64,000 nucleotides of DNA from Engraulis encrasicolus (taxonomy: Eukaryota > Chordata > Actinopteri > Clupeiformes > Engraulidae): positions 46,149,856 to 46,213,855 of the forward strand of contig NC_085865.1 of assembly GCF_034702125.1 (NCBI RefSeq), written 5' to 3'. Position numbers and translations under genes: made by a program. This document shows positions 40,956 through 53,946 of the stretch, one piece after another; the stretch's first letter is position 1; each line of letters begins with the position of its first letter. The notes below the pieces were generated by a model that saw nothing but the letters and a program-made list of their open reading frames with translations, did not search any database and was not told where the DNA came from.

Positions 40956-41215
40956 TGGTATCACTTTATTTTAATGGTTCACTATTGCAGTGGATCTACC
41001 ACATTATGTAAAGTGTAATAACTAGTGTAACAATATTTAATACCATGTAATACCAATTTTGTACTTACATCTTGGTGTTAGAGTAAAGGTTAGGGTTGGT
41101 ACATGCTATTACACTGCTATTACATGGTATTAAATATTGTTACACTGGTTATTACACTGTACATAATGTGGTAGAGCCACTGTAATAGTCAACCATTAAA
41201 ATAAAGTGTTACCCA
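40956..41215. mobile_element. Foldback MITE with ATATC target duplication
   Basis: TGGTATCACTTTATTTTAAT at left and the inverse of TGGGTAACACTTTATTTTAA at right. ATATC lies on both sides. The arms pair over most of the length. Confidence 0.75.
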
Positions 41216-41671
41216 ATATCTTAATTATTTTCCTGCAAACCTTGATCTGTGATTGTTAATGATAAATGCACAGTCACATTGCTGACACCGAAACAAGTGA
41301 GAGAAACTACATTTTATGTGCCCTTTAAACACTTATCAAATTTAACAAAGCTACAGCTGTCAACTTTTGTAGACCAAAGCAAGGTCAGAGCATGGGGGTC
41401 CCTGATGTATTGTCACCTTTCTGTTCACGTCCCCCTCAAGTCATGGCCCTTCTCAGCATCTCAGTGGCACGACATTGTTTCCTTGAGGACAGAGATAACT
41501 CTGTGAAATTCAGCTCAGGTTCCTCCGTGAGTGACTGTACTGTACTCATATTGATGCACTTGACACGAGACCTTCACACCCCCCTGGGAGTCTGTACAGC
41601 AGCTGCCCTCTCATCACCACAACTGTTGCTTTAATATTCAAACACAGACTGTATGCCATTGTTACTCGTGC
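41216..41671. other. Intergenic sequence, no gene recognised
   Basis: Short frames of up to 85 codons show no recognisable domain. Confidence 0.35.
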
Positions 41672-42164
41672 ATTATTATATGGTGTGACGTCATCGGTCG
41701 AATGCTCCATTCATTTCAACGGGGCTCCCCAACGTTCGCACGTCTGTTATTTTTCGATAACGGACGGGTTGGTCTATAACAGACCGCTGTCAATGACAAC
41801 AAGACTTTTCACTGCTAAAGCGACTTTTCAACAAGACTCTAATCAGCTGCTGTGATAGACAACACCTGTTGTCCTGGCTACCTAGCTGTTGCCTAGCGGT
41901 GTTCCACAACGGCACTGTTTTGTTTTGCGCAGCAACGATCTTAACATTAAATAGGCCTAAAGAAATGTCCCCGCCATGTGTGAATCATTTAAGTGAATCC
42001 ATATAGTAAGCGGGTTAACTTTCGGCGAGTCGGTCGCTTTGTGGAATAGCAGCACTTCAGAGAGAACAAGACCCCTCCGCTCCGCGTCGGGGTCTAAAGA
42101 TTCTCTCTGTCGTGCTGCTATTCCACGGTAGCGACCTTCTCGCCGAACGTTAACCCTTACTTAA
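41672..42164 (+). repeat. Dispersed repeat R1, copy 1, with a 3' hairpin
   Basis: Almost identical to 56082-56725, starting ATTATATGG.TGTGACGTCA and ending TAACCCTTACTTAA. Its last 160 bp fold back: GTTAACTTTCGGCGAG and GTGGAATAGCAGCAC return inverted around GGTCT. Confidence 0.85.
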
Positions 42165-42690
42165 AGCACAATTTCAAGAAATGTCGCATTTAAGTCATAC
42201 ATGAGATGAGAAAGAATTTCATAATTAGTTTACAAATGGATCACATCATCGGCAACATGTATTTTTATGGGCATGATGTTAGCTGAAATGCTGTTAAATC
42301 AAGTCTACATTGAAATATTGGGTCAATGAATTAGTTGATTATTAATTAATTGATTAATTGATACTGAAACATATTAAGTTATAAGTAAAAACATTCATCA
42401 TTCAGACAAGAAAAACGTCCGTCACTCGGTTATGAATAACGTTATGAAAACGTTAAGTTTACTGGGAATCTCACTGATGAACTGTCTAATCCTGTAAATC
42501 TAGTGACAGTTGTAAAGCTGTTTGCAGACAAGATAATAAAAAGGTGTTGAGCCCAAAGGCCTATATAAGGTCTTGACCTCAGAAGTGACTTGTCTTTGGG
42601 GGTCAAGAAAGCTGTTACACACTAAGGAAAGCACCAAGCCTCCCACAATGTGTTAATGCTGCGACTTTAAAATGCACACATGCGTGTGCA

Positions 42691-42797
42691 CAGGGGTGCC
42701 GACAAGGGGTTAGCAGAATTGGGTCCTCATTATATTGTATCTATTGGGCTAGTGGGCCCTTTCAGATGACTTTGTCCAAAAACTGTCAGCGCCCCTG
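42691..42797. mobile_element. 107-bp hAT MITE with perfect 8-bp target duplication
   Basis: CGTGTGCA flanks both sides (42683-42690 and 42798-42805). Ends are CAGGGGTGCCGAC and GTCAGCGCCCCTG. Very short for a hAT derivative. Confidence 0.85.
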
Positions 42798-43750
42798 CGT
42801 GTGCATGACGTGCCAAAAGATGACCTTGCACTTCCAAGGCTGAGCGATCCTCAGTCTCCATACTCACACATCCTTAATTAGCAAGATGTGAGAAGTTACG
42901 AATGCCATTCCACCACCCTTTGTGACCCCATAGGGACCAGCAACAGCTGTCCAGAGACCTTGAGCCATCAGCACCCTTCGCTGGGTGCACAGCAACCATC
43001 TTCTCCAGTTGAACAATTGATATTATTGGCACGGGAGGATTTGCAGGTTTCTGAAGCTTGTGCAAACATACTGACAGGGGCTTGAACCTTGTGAACAAAT
43101 GCTTTAGTTGTTCAGTTGTTTTTGTGATCCACAGTATGTAAAGCTGATATCCTGAGCATATCCTGTTACTGTGGCTAGAGACAGAGAAGTGGCAATAAAA
43201 TTAGGAATTTTCAAGGTTTATTGACAAAGGAATGGAAAGGGTTATTTTTGAGACGCAAAGCTAATACGATACTGTCTTTTACGTACTGTTTGATGTAGGG
43301 AAAAAACTGTGCTTACTGTGTTATACTGTAACTTGACTTTTGCTCTTATCTCTACATAACTTTAAAAGTACCACCTTCACTCAATTTAATTTCACTCCAG
43401 CTAGAGAGTGAAAGTGGCTCGTGCATCAGGCTGTGATTGAGTGGCTTGCTTCTGTGAAAATGTGACCTTATGACCTCCCAACATGGCCTTACATTTGAAA
43501 CCACATAAGTGAATTTGAGTTGAAGATATGTTGTATGGCTGTTGTGCTCAGTGAGGTGGAACACAACTGTTGATCAGTCGTGTATCTCAATCACTGGAGT
43601 AAAATCATAAAAGCGAAAGAAGTTCAGCGTATTGACAACAATTTAAACTGTCAAGGTGTAATCTCTGTATTGAAGCAATTAAGTGAATTGTTTACTGAGA
43701 ACAGCCAATTCAAGAAACGAGTGACAAGACATAAAAGGCCTATACTAATT
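42798..43750. other. Intergenic sequence, no gene recognised
   Basis: I see no coding frame or repeat of note here. Confidence 0.35.
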
Positions 43751-43751
43751 T

Positions 43752-44010
43752 TCGGTAACACTTTACTTGACGCCGGTGCCATATGCATGTCATTGCAGTG
43801 TCATAATAGTGTCAAGGCACAGTTATGCACGTGCCATAAACATTATGTCCATGTCATAGACATGTTATGACTGTTGACCTGAAGTGACATTTGGTTATGG
43901 CAAAGAATGTCACTTAAGGCCAACAGTCATGAAATGTTTATGACATGGACATAATGTTTATGACTTATATATATGACTGTGTCATGACACTATTATACAT
44001 GATGTAAGAC
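43752..44010. repeat. Foldback repeat around CGGTAACACTTTACTTGA
   Basis: Left GTGTCATAATAGTGTCA and AAACATTATGTCCATGTCATA return inverted in the right half (TATGACATGGACATAATGTTT). It looks like a MITE arm pair; outer ends are not clear. Confidence 0.65.
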
Positions 44011-44453
44011 ATACAAGGTGATTGCTGCTGACAATTCAGAGTTACTTCTAAAACTTTCATCTAACAACCATAATTGAAAATAACCTATGATTTTTATAAT
44101 ATAGTTGTGCAATAGATGTTTTTATTTGTTTAGGGCGACAAAAGATGGAAATTAGCCTTATAGCTATAATCTTGTATATTTTGCATTTGTCTTCAATACT
44201 ATTAAATGCTGTCAGATATGCTTTCAAAAATTTAATTATTGCTTCCATAAAAAGTGCTGACACAAATTCTTAGGCCATTTTCAGGAAGTGTCATTATGTT
44301 TTATATTATACTATGGCATCACATATTTCTCTATCAAACACATATTTTATGTCAATTATTTATACATTTAAACTTAATAATAATTAACAATATATAAAAG
44401 GGAAGTCACTTGTGCTCTAACCTTCTTGGTGCTTCCAGTCCAGGACGGTAGAA

Positions 44454-44650
44454 AATGGAAAGTAAACTGGTCCACTTCGAAAAGACTAGGCCAGGGATGA
44501 CTGGAGCACTCGAATACTTTTTAGTTATTTTATTGTGGTGCTAACAGAAAGTCTTAATATTTGCACCACAATAAAATAACTAAAAAGTATCCGAGTGCTC
44601 CAGTCATCCCTGGCCTAGTCTTTTCGAAGTGGACCAGTTTACTCTCCATT
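44454..44650. repeat. Near-perfect hairpin with 88-bp arms
   Basis: Left arm 44454-44541 (TTCGAAAAGACTAGGCCAGG) and right arm 44563-44650 differ at about three bases. TTTTAGTTATTTTATTG near the loop resembles Penelope terminal sequence, but the type is open. Confidence 0.8.
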
Positions 44651-46474
44651 AACAATATATATTTAGTGGAGAGAGGCCCAATGTGTCAGGTGCAATCTCT
44701 TTGGGCACATTCAGGCCGAATGACAACCGTGCGGGTGCCCGTTCCCGCACCTAATCGCGAACCGCCCGTTGTGTTCACGCCACAGAAATTAGCGTTGGCG
44801 AACTGGTAAGTTGGTTCGCAATGCCAACCGCAAAAGACTTGTTTTTTCTCCGTGAACCATGACGACAACGTGGCCGTCAGCAGGTTCATCCGGGTAACAC
44901 AGTGACGTGCAGAAAAAGCCCGGTATGAACATAGGCAGTTCGCAGATGAGCAAACGTAACTGGTGCAGGCAATGGCACCGGCTCCATTCTGGTCGGCCTG
45001 AAAAACACTATTTGAAGAGTGCCCTATGTACTGTAAAAAAGAGGGCCACTCTGGGATGGGGGGGGGGGGGTGTTTCTGTCCCTCAAGTTGCTAACTAAGT
45101 GACGCACAAACCTTAGACACTGTCGCCTCCTTCTATTTGTCCTTGAGTACAAAGATAACCCTGTGAAATTCTTGCTGAATACCAGCTAGACACACACACA
45201 GAACTTTTACATGTAAACTTGCAACAGATGGACTTGAAGCACATAAAACACATCTCAGGATGAATACAGTCTTATTCTGATTTCGGAGAAACAGAGTTGT
45301 CTGGGAACATTCATTTTGTATCAGGTTGCCTTGTATGTATTGTGATTATTATTAATCAATCATGCTACATACAGATTTCAATAAAATATTCTTGATATTT
45401 TAAGATGTCCACTATGGTCAGGAATACGGTTAAGAACTGAACAAAGACCACTTAATGTTCCACTCTAATTGAGGAATACAGTGTCCTATTAGCATTTGTG
45501 TCCCACATTACTTAAATACATTCCCCCAAACTACTGCAACCCTGGCTGGCAGGTTGCATGTATGTGGAGTTGAGAGAAATGAGGAGGGGGGTGGGCAGTG
45601 TTGGGGTGTTGGGATTATGATTCCATGGCCCCTGGGTCAGACGACAAGAAAGGCCCCACTCAATGAGTGCCCTTAGTGTACAAACAATTCAGGGTTTTAG
45701 GCCAGATGTGAAAGTCTATGTTGTTGGTGTGGGGCATAGTCCTCTGAGAACATTTTGAAAATATACTTTAGTTGTTAAAAGCGATTTTAACGCAATATGA
45801 GAATGGAAATATAGAGGCTTGGGCTTCAGGGCCCCTTTGACTCTTGAGCCCCTGGGCCTAGACCCAGTAGGCCCATGCATTAATCTGTCCTTGGGTGGTG
45901 CATGTCATCTTGTCATCTCCTTCAGGGCCCCTGACCACTGCAGCTGTTCCAGGAAACAGGCTCCTCCCCTGGGTCCAGGCTCCTCCTCTAAGTCCACTGG
46001 CCAGAAGCATCACTTTGAGCTACTCGAAGGAGACTTGCTGCTACTTTCAGTAGATGGCCACCTCACTGAGAATCTCTCCGAGAAAGCAAAATAATGGCTC
46101 TGTGATTCTTAATCACTCCCCCCAGTTACGTATGGATTTTTTTCATCTTAAATGTTAGTAGTCTAAAACATGGTGTTATGTAGGCTAAGATATGGTGGAT
46201 AATATAAAAGGATGCTCTAAAACTAAAATTGTATTGCATTTAGAAATGTAGTGCAGAGTCCTTACAGGGTATTTCTCCCTTTCTAATTATACAGGAGGAT
46301 TTTGTAGCTGAATAAAAGACCCTGGTGACACTCAATGGAAGATGTGCGTTACTCGTTTGAAGTGGAAGCTCACCTATTCAGGTAAATAGCACTTTTTAAA
46401 ACATGCACAGTGGGTATAATTTTGAAGGTAACATCTTCAAAAAGCACAACTTTTGCAATGACCAAAAGTTCTAT

Positions 46475-46516
<42 letters not shown>

Positions 46517-46808
46517 TTTCATTTCAATTTTGATTTTGTTCCATAGGTTGATAATGGCATTACCGGAACATTCAGTCTGTATTATTTATTTCTTAGGTAG
46601 CCTATCATATAGTGTTTGCTGGGTTAAATGACCACTGCAGTAAGTTTAACTCTCCTGCTCCACATGAAAACTTTATTTTTATTTTCATAATGTGAATATG
46701 TAGACCTTTATCTGTGGTATAATTTTTAGTAGGGTATTCATCTGGCAGAGATGTAAATAGATAAAGTCCACAGAGCATTAAGTAACTTTAAATTAGGAGG
46801 ACTAGTCT
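44651..46808. other. Intergenic sequence, no gene recognised
   Basis: It holds a G homopolymer (45058-45070), a (GA)n run (46479-46513) and weak hAT-like CAGTGTTGGGG/CCTTGGGTGG borders (45596-45898). Frames such as 45819-46094 have no known domain. Confidence 0.35.
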
Positions 46809-47088
46809 TAAGCCAGGCTCAAACTACAGGACTCCCAATTGTGTGTCCGATTTTGACGTCAGGGTGCACCGCACATTAGAAGAGAATCACAACTGTCAGT
46901 CTTATCCCTGCTCGCAACCACCGAGACAATGCCCAACATTCTATTTCCAGTCGCAAATATCAAACAGTGTTTGATTTCTACGATTTGCGATCGGCGACTC
47001 TTTGAGCGGCGAAAGTTCTATCTTAGAACGTCGGCCACGACGAGGAAATCTTGCCCGACAATAGTTGTGTAGTTTGAGCCAGGCTTTA
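46809..47088. mobile_element. 280-bp MITE with AAGCCAGGCTCAAACTAC ends
   Basis: The left end is matched by GTAGTTTGAGCCAGGCTT at the right end. The interior (GCGATCGGCGACTCTTTGAGCGGCG) has the same character as the MITE at 9886. No coding frame. Confidence 0.7.
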
Positions 47089-47811
47089 TTAAGACATAGT
47101 GGAGAATGAATATGACTTCTCAAATTGCCGCTGCCTTTGTTGTACGTACCTCCCTTTTAATCTGCCTCCCCATGCCCCCTTCAGGCCACAAGCTCAATGG
47201 CTGCATGCAAAGACTGGACAGATTCGAATGGCAAAGCGCGAGCCACAATTGTTCTAGGTCTGCACAAGCTAACCATAACTCAGAGGTGGTAAGATTCTAT
47301 TTTATCTAACTCTACCCTGCCCTTTGATCTATCTGGAAGGTTTATAGAACTTGGGTCATTTTAAAGTTTTAACCGCCATCATTTCGCAGATAATCATTGG
47401 TTTCAATAAGTAGAAGATATTATATTATTCTGTATTAATTTAGTCAGGTATATTGTTGTTCTGTGGGTAGGAAATAATAGTAAGACTTAGTAGTATGACT
47501 TCAATGAAGAAGGATTAACTTCAGGTGTTCGGAGCTAGGGTAAGACTGACAGATAAGCTACGATATATGCATTAGTACCTACCCGCGGTACATGGATAAG
47601 GAAATTAATAGCCCAATCTTATTTTCCTTAATTTTTTTTATCTATGTATTGCTACGTTTGAATAGGTACTGCATGAATGAATGTCTAATGAAGACATCAC
47701 TGCACACTTTGCTAGGCCTAGCAGCTAGCTACATAGCTTAGCTGATCTTCTTCCATTTGTCACCTTTGCTTTGTAGGTCTCTAGTTTGATATAACAGGTG
47801 CAGATACGGTT

Positions 47812-50532
47812 TTCTTTCAGTCAAATCGTTTGGCATCTCTATGGGCTTCGCACTCTCGTGCAGACTGTTTGCCGAAGCTCTTTTCAATCATGCCGTTAGG
47901 CCAATGAGCTGCGTCATGGGCAGCCCCGCCAACAGCCAAAACTGTACAACCAGCGAATTAGCAGCCATATTGACCTCTCTTTGGAGAGATTTTTGCCCGA
48001 TCCTGCGACTGAACTGTCAAATAGAACTGTCGGGAAGTGCGTTCGCTAGGCGTCCAGGGTCCCAAAATCTGTCTCGACGAAAGACTTGACACTCTAAGCT
48101 GAGTGTCTTTTACGCTGTATCGATACCTGTTTTTTACTTTGACAATCACCTGCGCTGTCGAAATTTCTGCCGAATCACTGACTAGCCAATGTGTCCGCTT
48201 GCTGTGTTAACTATCCCTAACTAGCATTTGTCTAGCTCCACTAACCGAACTGGTAGTACCCCACTAGTATTCAATAAAGATGGCAACTGCCTCATTTCAG
48301 AACAGGAGAGGAGGCAGCCCTCGTGGGGATTCAACATCGCTGCCCGGGACGCCCACCCCGTCTGCACCGTGTGTCTCGGATACACCTACGGCCTCGAAGG
48401 ACTCGCCGCCGGTGAATGCTACGACCGCTTGGAGCTTAATGCTAGTACTCGTAAGCGGCGTTTGCCATTCATGGACCACGTGGTTAGCTTACATGCTAAG
48501 AGCAGCTATGCTGAGATAGACTGGAATACCCCTCTCATGGAGGGGCTTGATGGGAGTGAAGTCTCCCAATGCCCCTTTATGGCTGGTAAGCCAAAAGACT
48601 CACGGACAGGTGCTGAAGCGCCTGTGACTGCATCAGAGGTATCGAGCTTTAACCATGATGGCGATGCCAAAGCGGACGAAATGGGCCTCCCTTGCGCACA
48701 GGCAGCTCCACACGAGCCGCCCACCACTCCTGAAGGTCCGTACCTGCACCGGCAGCATGGCTGGAGGTGCCCTGACCCGCACCACCCCTGCCTGAGGAAG
48801 ATCCCTCTGTTGGATTGAAACGTTGCCGTATGTAAAAATGAAATTAAGTTTATATTTTTGGAGCTAATACCCTCTCTAATTAGCACTTTTGGAGCTAATA
48901 CTCCTCAACAGTAGACCTCATTCTCAGCCCCTAGTTGAGCGTACTGCCACTATTCCAAGACGCTGTGGAGTATTTGTCCTGGATGAGACAGGATGCCCCC
49001 CGGAGAAGAAGATCTCACCCACCACCTCGCGTCCTCCCCGGGTAGCCTCGGCCTCCCCTCCACTGCTCCCAAGCTCCCAGCGAAAGCAGACAGACTCATG
49101 TTTTCACTGTGGGAGAAAAGCTACAGGGCTTCTGTACAAGCGGGAAAAGCGGTAAATACACTCCTCATCTTGCCTCCCTGCAGGAGGACATGGCACTGCC
49201 CACGACAACGATCAAGCCATGGATGACATGTGGGAGGACATAAGGGACACCACAGACTGGATCCTGAAAACCTCAACCTGGCGGGAGCAGCAGTGTGAGT
49301 ACTATGACTAGGGCTCACAGCCCTCCCTGAAAAGAAAAGATTTGCCATCATGGACCTACCCATGGCACAGACGGGCCTCTTTGGCCAGGAGACCTCGCTG
49401 CAATTCAGGAGCCTGCACTGGAAGCACAAGGAGTCCCCTCCTTCAAGGCGGCTATGGCCCACCGAGCGCACAGAACCGGAGTGCAGCAGTTCAAGCCACC
49501 TGCTCCACCCATGGCTCCACAAGCCCACCGTCCCCCCACCGTAGCCAGACCGAGCTCCGCACACTACAGCGCACCCGAAGAGGCTCCAGAGGGCTCCGGT
49601 CATCCCAGGTCATGGACCAAGCAATGCTTCGTACCTTGATCAGTGATGGCCATCATCAGTGCAAACGCCTCAGCAGGGGACAAAGCGGGGGGTATAGGAT
49701 CTGGGCCCACGTCGTTCCACGAGCACCACTGCAGGACACCCTGACGGCCTCGTCATGCATCGACAGCGGATCTGGCAAAGGCCCGGGCATATCGTCTCGT
49801 CCCAACATGACTCAGGCCGCACACCTTCCTCTTCCTTCGGTCTCGGATAAGGAGAGACAAAGATGTCACGCCACTGAGCCCAGCTGCCAGGGCCACCGGG
49901 CGTACTCAGTGTGGTTACATGGGTAACATTAGAGACAATGCAATCATTGGGACTGTGTCAGATGATAGACTCTCGTTTGGTGTAATAAAAATGTGCAATG
50001 TGAACACTGTGCTTCTAAGTGAGATAGTGCTAAGCACCACACACCATCACAGTGATGACTATGCCTTATCTTCACACTGGCCCCGAGAAAGGCATAATAA
50101 GGTGGCTACTTCGGTATCCGTCGTCACCCCCCATTTACTCCCAGGGCTCTTTCTCACAGAGGGAGACAGAGTAGCTGTCAGGGGTTCAGAAAGGTCACGT
50201 GACCACGAGTCGCTTGCCCTTGACTGCCCTCTCATGCCGTGTCGCAGACACGCTACGAGGGGGAGCCCTCGGACAATAAATGGTAATAGGTCCGGGCAGC
50301 AGAGTGGGATATCCTTATCCTCCCCTTATCTGATGATGTGGTGTTTACGAGCCTCCCACGGATTTCCCAAAACGGGTTCTGGGTGCGACTGGCGACTGCC
50401 TCTAGGGTGATGTGGGTGCCGTTCTTAGTGAGGAGGCTCTTGGTGAGTTCTACCTGGGCTCTGGGATCAGTCAATGCAATCGAGAGGGATTGTATACACC
50501 CCATAGAGATGCCAAACGATTAGACTGAAAGA
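47812..50532 (+). mobile_element. DIRS-like retroelement, internally deleted, with inverted terminal repeats
   Basis: Left TTCTTTCAGTC.AATCGTTTGGC and ATCTCTATGGG return inverted at 50497-50531. DIRS elements are known for inverted terminal repeats. The interior carries gag-like frames but no reverse transcriptase or tyrosine recombinase that I can see, so it is probably a non-autonomous or decayed copy. GC content is higher than in the surroundings. Confidence 0.55.
48228..48818 (+). pseudogene. Gag-like ORF of the DIRS-like element
   Basis: A 196-codon open frame includes NIAARDAHPVCTVCLGYTYG and AAGECYD. The H-x-VC-x-VCLG pattern followed by a Cys is a signature I recall from the first ORF of fish DIRS-like elements. 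The C-terminal half is Pro/Ala-rich. Later frames (48993-49926) are Ser/Pro-rich and shift among phases, consistent with decay or with a second part of the same gene. Confidence 0.5.
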
Positions 50533-50976
50533 GAACTTTAGGATATGTATATCCCGGGTTCACCCTGAAGGAGATGAGTGGGGCATCTCGATTTTACTGT
50601 AAATAGCTTGTGGTTGATACAAAATATAAAAATGAACGTAAAACCCCTGTCACTGGTATTGGCACCTTTTATTGAATATCTCTGTAGAAACCTAATTTGA
50701 TAGCTTAGATAGACCCTTATTTGGACCCGCACGCAAAACGGCACAAATGGTCCTTAGGCATTACTGTTTTCAAAAAATATGTGGGCCACTTCATATTCAA
50801 GATGGCTGCCCATTTTACGAGATGTCCACCATACAGATATGAATTGGCAACTGTTCAAATGGTGAAAAAAGCACCAAAATTGTCATAGATACCGTACTCC
50901 TCTTAGACACACTTCTTTTCAAAAGGCATGCAGGCTGCTTGAAATCCAAGATGGCCCCCCCATTTTAGGTGGCCAC

Positions 50977-53374
50977 CAGGGCCGGTTTTAAGCATAGGCC
51001 GGCTAGGCGGTCGCCTAGAGCGCCATGTGAAGAAGGAGCGCCGAAATGGCGCTCTCCGATGCGTATTTTTGCGATATGAAGTTTTTTTTATGAAGTCGCA
51101 ATCAACAAAGCGTGGCGAAAGCGCTCCTCACGGCAAAGCGCCCCTCAGCCAATAGTAATATCGCTTCCAACTGTCTCAGGGAAGTCTGTGAACCAATAAA
51201 CAGACAGTTCTGAGAAAGGGGCCGGGACGAGTGACAGCGTCGATCTATTTTGAATTTGGAGACTCACTCGAGAGACAGAGAGGTCAAGCGCAAACAGTGC
51301 TCTGCTGGATGGAGAATTGTTATGTTCTCATTAAACCACTCATTGCATGATGCAGGTCTTGCAAAGGGTGTTTTGGAACTATGTGATTTAATCAGCAACC
51401 GTTTGTGATTATGGAAAGCCTAATAGTTGTGAGGTTACTATTTGGAATTAGAGAGAAAAAGAGCTTTGTTTTTGATCTGAGAAATCGCTAGTTAGCATGC
51501 TAACATTAGCCAAGTATGCCAAGCAATGAAATCCAGTAAAGTAACTGTTAGTAGCCTACTCACTACTCACTAACACCCACCTGATAATACTTGCTTAGGT
51601 TGACAAGCAATGTAAAGTAAGAGTGGTGGAATGTTTAAAACAATTTTAGCTGCCATATCTCCTTCCATCCACATGAATTACCTGCTTGTTATAAGCTTAA
51701 AAAACATTGTTTCCAGACCAGAATGACATAGCCTACATGAATCATGTAACAGAACCATGCACAGCATGTTTTCATGCTGAGTGATGTACAAAGCGGATTC
51801 CAAAAAAGTTGGGACACTTTGTATTTTGTGAATAAAATCAAAACGCTGGCATTTTCAAAACATTCAATATGTTAACAAGGTAGAACATTATGTACAGACA
51901 ACAAATCAGTTGTTAAAGTCAAGCAGAATTATTGTTTTGAGGTAATTATGTGATCATTTAAAATTTCACCCTTGCAACAAATCCCAAAAAAGTTGGGACA
52001 GGGCCAATAAAATGCATTTTATATTGGATAAGACTAAACACAACACAAGGGAGGAGACTGAACAGTTAAATACTTTGACAGATGGCATAATTTTATTCAA
52101 AAATTAGATATTTTGATGTGCGAGACATGATTTCAGGAGCTCAACTGATAGGTATGTTCTTCAACTTGTTTACCTTTTATTATGCTGAATATGTGGCATA
52201 TCCTGACTGCAATAAAACAATTTTGTGACCTGTTTACTGTTATGATGGAACCACACTGTTGGAACATATAGAGATTAGTTATTGCCCCATAATGGTGGCA
52301 AATTTCAAAGGCGGTGCTCCAAAATATAATGCCTTGGTAGCTATGTTTGCTGTCTAAAGACATCAACATTCATTTTAATGCTCTGCATGAGTAAGAAGAC
52401 CTTAACCAAGTCACCTCTGCACCCCCTTACCACCTTATATGCTGTCTTTCAGACTGACCACTAAATCAAGCTGAAGTATTCATTTTCTATATAAACTGGA
52501 GGGTGCATGACTCCATAATTTTCAAAAAGGATTACATATTTTCCATTCTGTAATCAGAGGACAGTTTCACATGTCTGCTAGGTCCATAGAATGAGCTTTT
52601 CCGCATGCAGCACTGTTTAATGTCTGCATCATGTGCATTAATCAAATGTATCGTTTATGGTCATTTTTTCGCGAGCTGTCATTGTTGGAGTGTCTTAGTT
52701 TGCTTATTGACCAAGGGTATGTCACGATCTCATAACTCGTGCAATGATTACACAGAACTCTATATTACGGAAATAGGCCTTATATGCCTGCAATTTTGAT
52801 AATTCAATCTTTCTGTGTAATAGATAAGTAATTAGTCCCTCAAAATCTTCGCTTTTGAGTGCCACAGCCTCTCTGTGATGGCATTTTATTTGTGCATTCA
52901 TGTTGACATTCAATAAAGTTCCTTTTAAAATATTCTTCCTTGTGTATTTTTTAGAATTATCCAACTATTACAACATGTTTTGGCCCTGTCCCAACTTTTT
53001 TGAGATTTGTTGCATGGGTCAAATTTTAAATGATCACATAATTACCTCAAAACAATAATTCTGCTCGCCTTTAACAACTGATATGTTTTCTGTACATAAT
53101 GCTCTACCTTATTAATATATTAGATGTTTTTAAGATGCCAGCATTTCGATTTTATTCACAAAATACAAAGTGTCCCAACTTTTTTGGAATCCGCTTGTAG
53201 TAGGCCTATTGCAGACAAGTGAGGCTATTTACTATATTTTGTATATTATGAAATTCAATAGCGTGACAGCTCTTCTCCCTTTCTCTCACCCTGTCCCTCC
53301 AGTTCAGACAGCACAAAGGTGTAGCTTATTACTCAAACTCGCCTAGGGCACCAAATAAGCCAGAACCGGCCCTG
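50977..53374. mobile_element. hAT element with perfect 8-bp target duplication, split by a TA element
   Basis: GTGGCCAC lies at 50969-50976 and 53375-53382. Ends CAGGGCCGGTTTTA and AGAACCGGCCCTG are inverted and continue inward with CGCCTAG. Without the nested insertion it would be about 985 bp. Confidence 0.88.
51787..53199. mobile_element. TA-flanked 1.4-kb transposon nested in the hAT element
   Basis: The ends read CAAGCGGATTCC followed by AAAAAAGTTGGGACACTTTG, and the inverse at the right. Inverted identity of about 200 bp includes two GTTGGGACA copies per end. The interior has only short frames, so no transposase. Confidence 0.85.
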
Positions 53375-53946
53375 GTGGCCACCATACATATGTGTAAATG
53401 GTGCCTGAAACATTTGCTAAAATAGTGATACAAGCATCAAACTTGGTACAAATACTCATTAGACGTGCCAAAAGTTGTGGGCCAATTGAAGTACAAGATG
53501 GCTGCTTATTTTTCCAAAATAACACACCACCACTATCATGTAGATCTCTACACTCTCTATAGTCTCTATATGCCTGTTTTAATAGTCAAATATGGTAGCA
53601 TATACAGTACTTTTAGACGGCACGATAGCATATGCTTTTAGACAACAAGATCTAAATTCATCAAAGGTTTTATGATAATCTCTGAAATGTACTCAAATAG
53701 AAATACTGATAGACATCTTTGATTATACAGTACGTGGCCATGTTCTGTTGAAAGTGGGCACATTTTTCAAAAAGGCTAATGTCTAGGAGTTTTTTATATA
53801 GTTTGTTTCTTTTATCACAATTTGAACTTTGTTTTCAGGTACGTAACTTCTGCAGTAGGAGAATGGGTGGCCATCTTGAATTTCAAATGGCCCATACACC
53901 TTAACAACAGAGTTGCGTCTGAAGAGTATTTGTAACAAGTTTGGTG

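Larger units (their letters stand above)
50755..53935 (+). repeat. Third locus of AAGATGG repeats, interrupted by a hAT element
   Basis: TTCAAGATGGCTGCCCATTTT, CCAAGATGGCC, ACAAGATGGCTGC and TGGCCATCTTGAATTTC recur on both sides of the insertion at 50977-53374. Units are more decayed than at 19.5 kb. Confidence 0.6.

Noticed and set aside
48506..49603. Minus-strand frames of 126 and 160 codons in the DIRS-like element
   Set aside because: They are GC-rich antisense shadows of the gag-like region.
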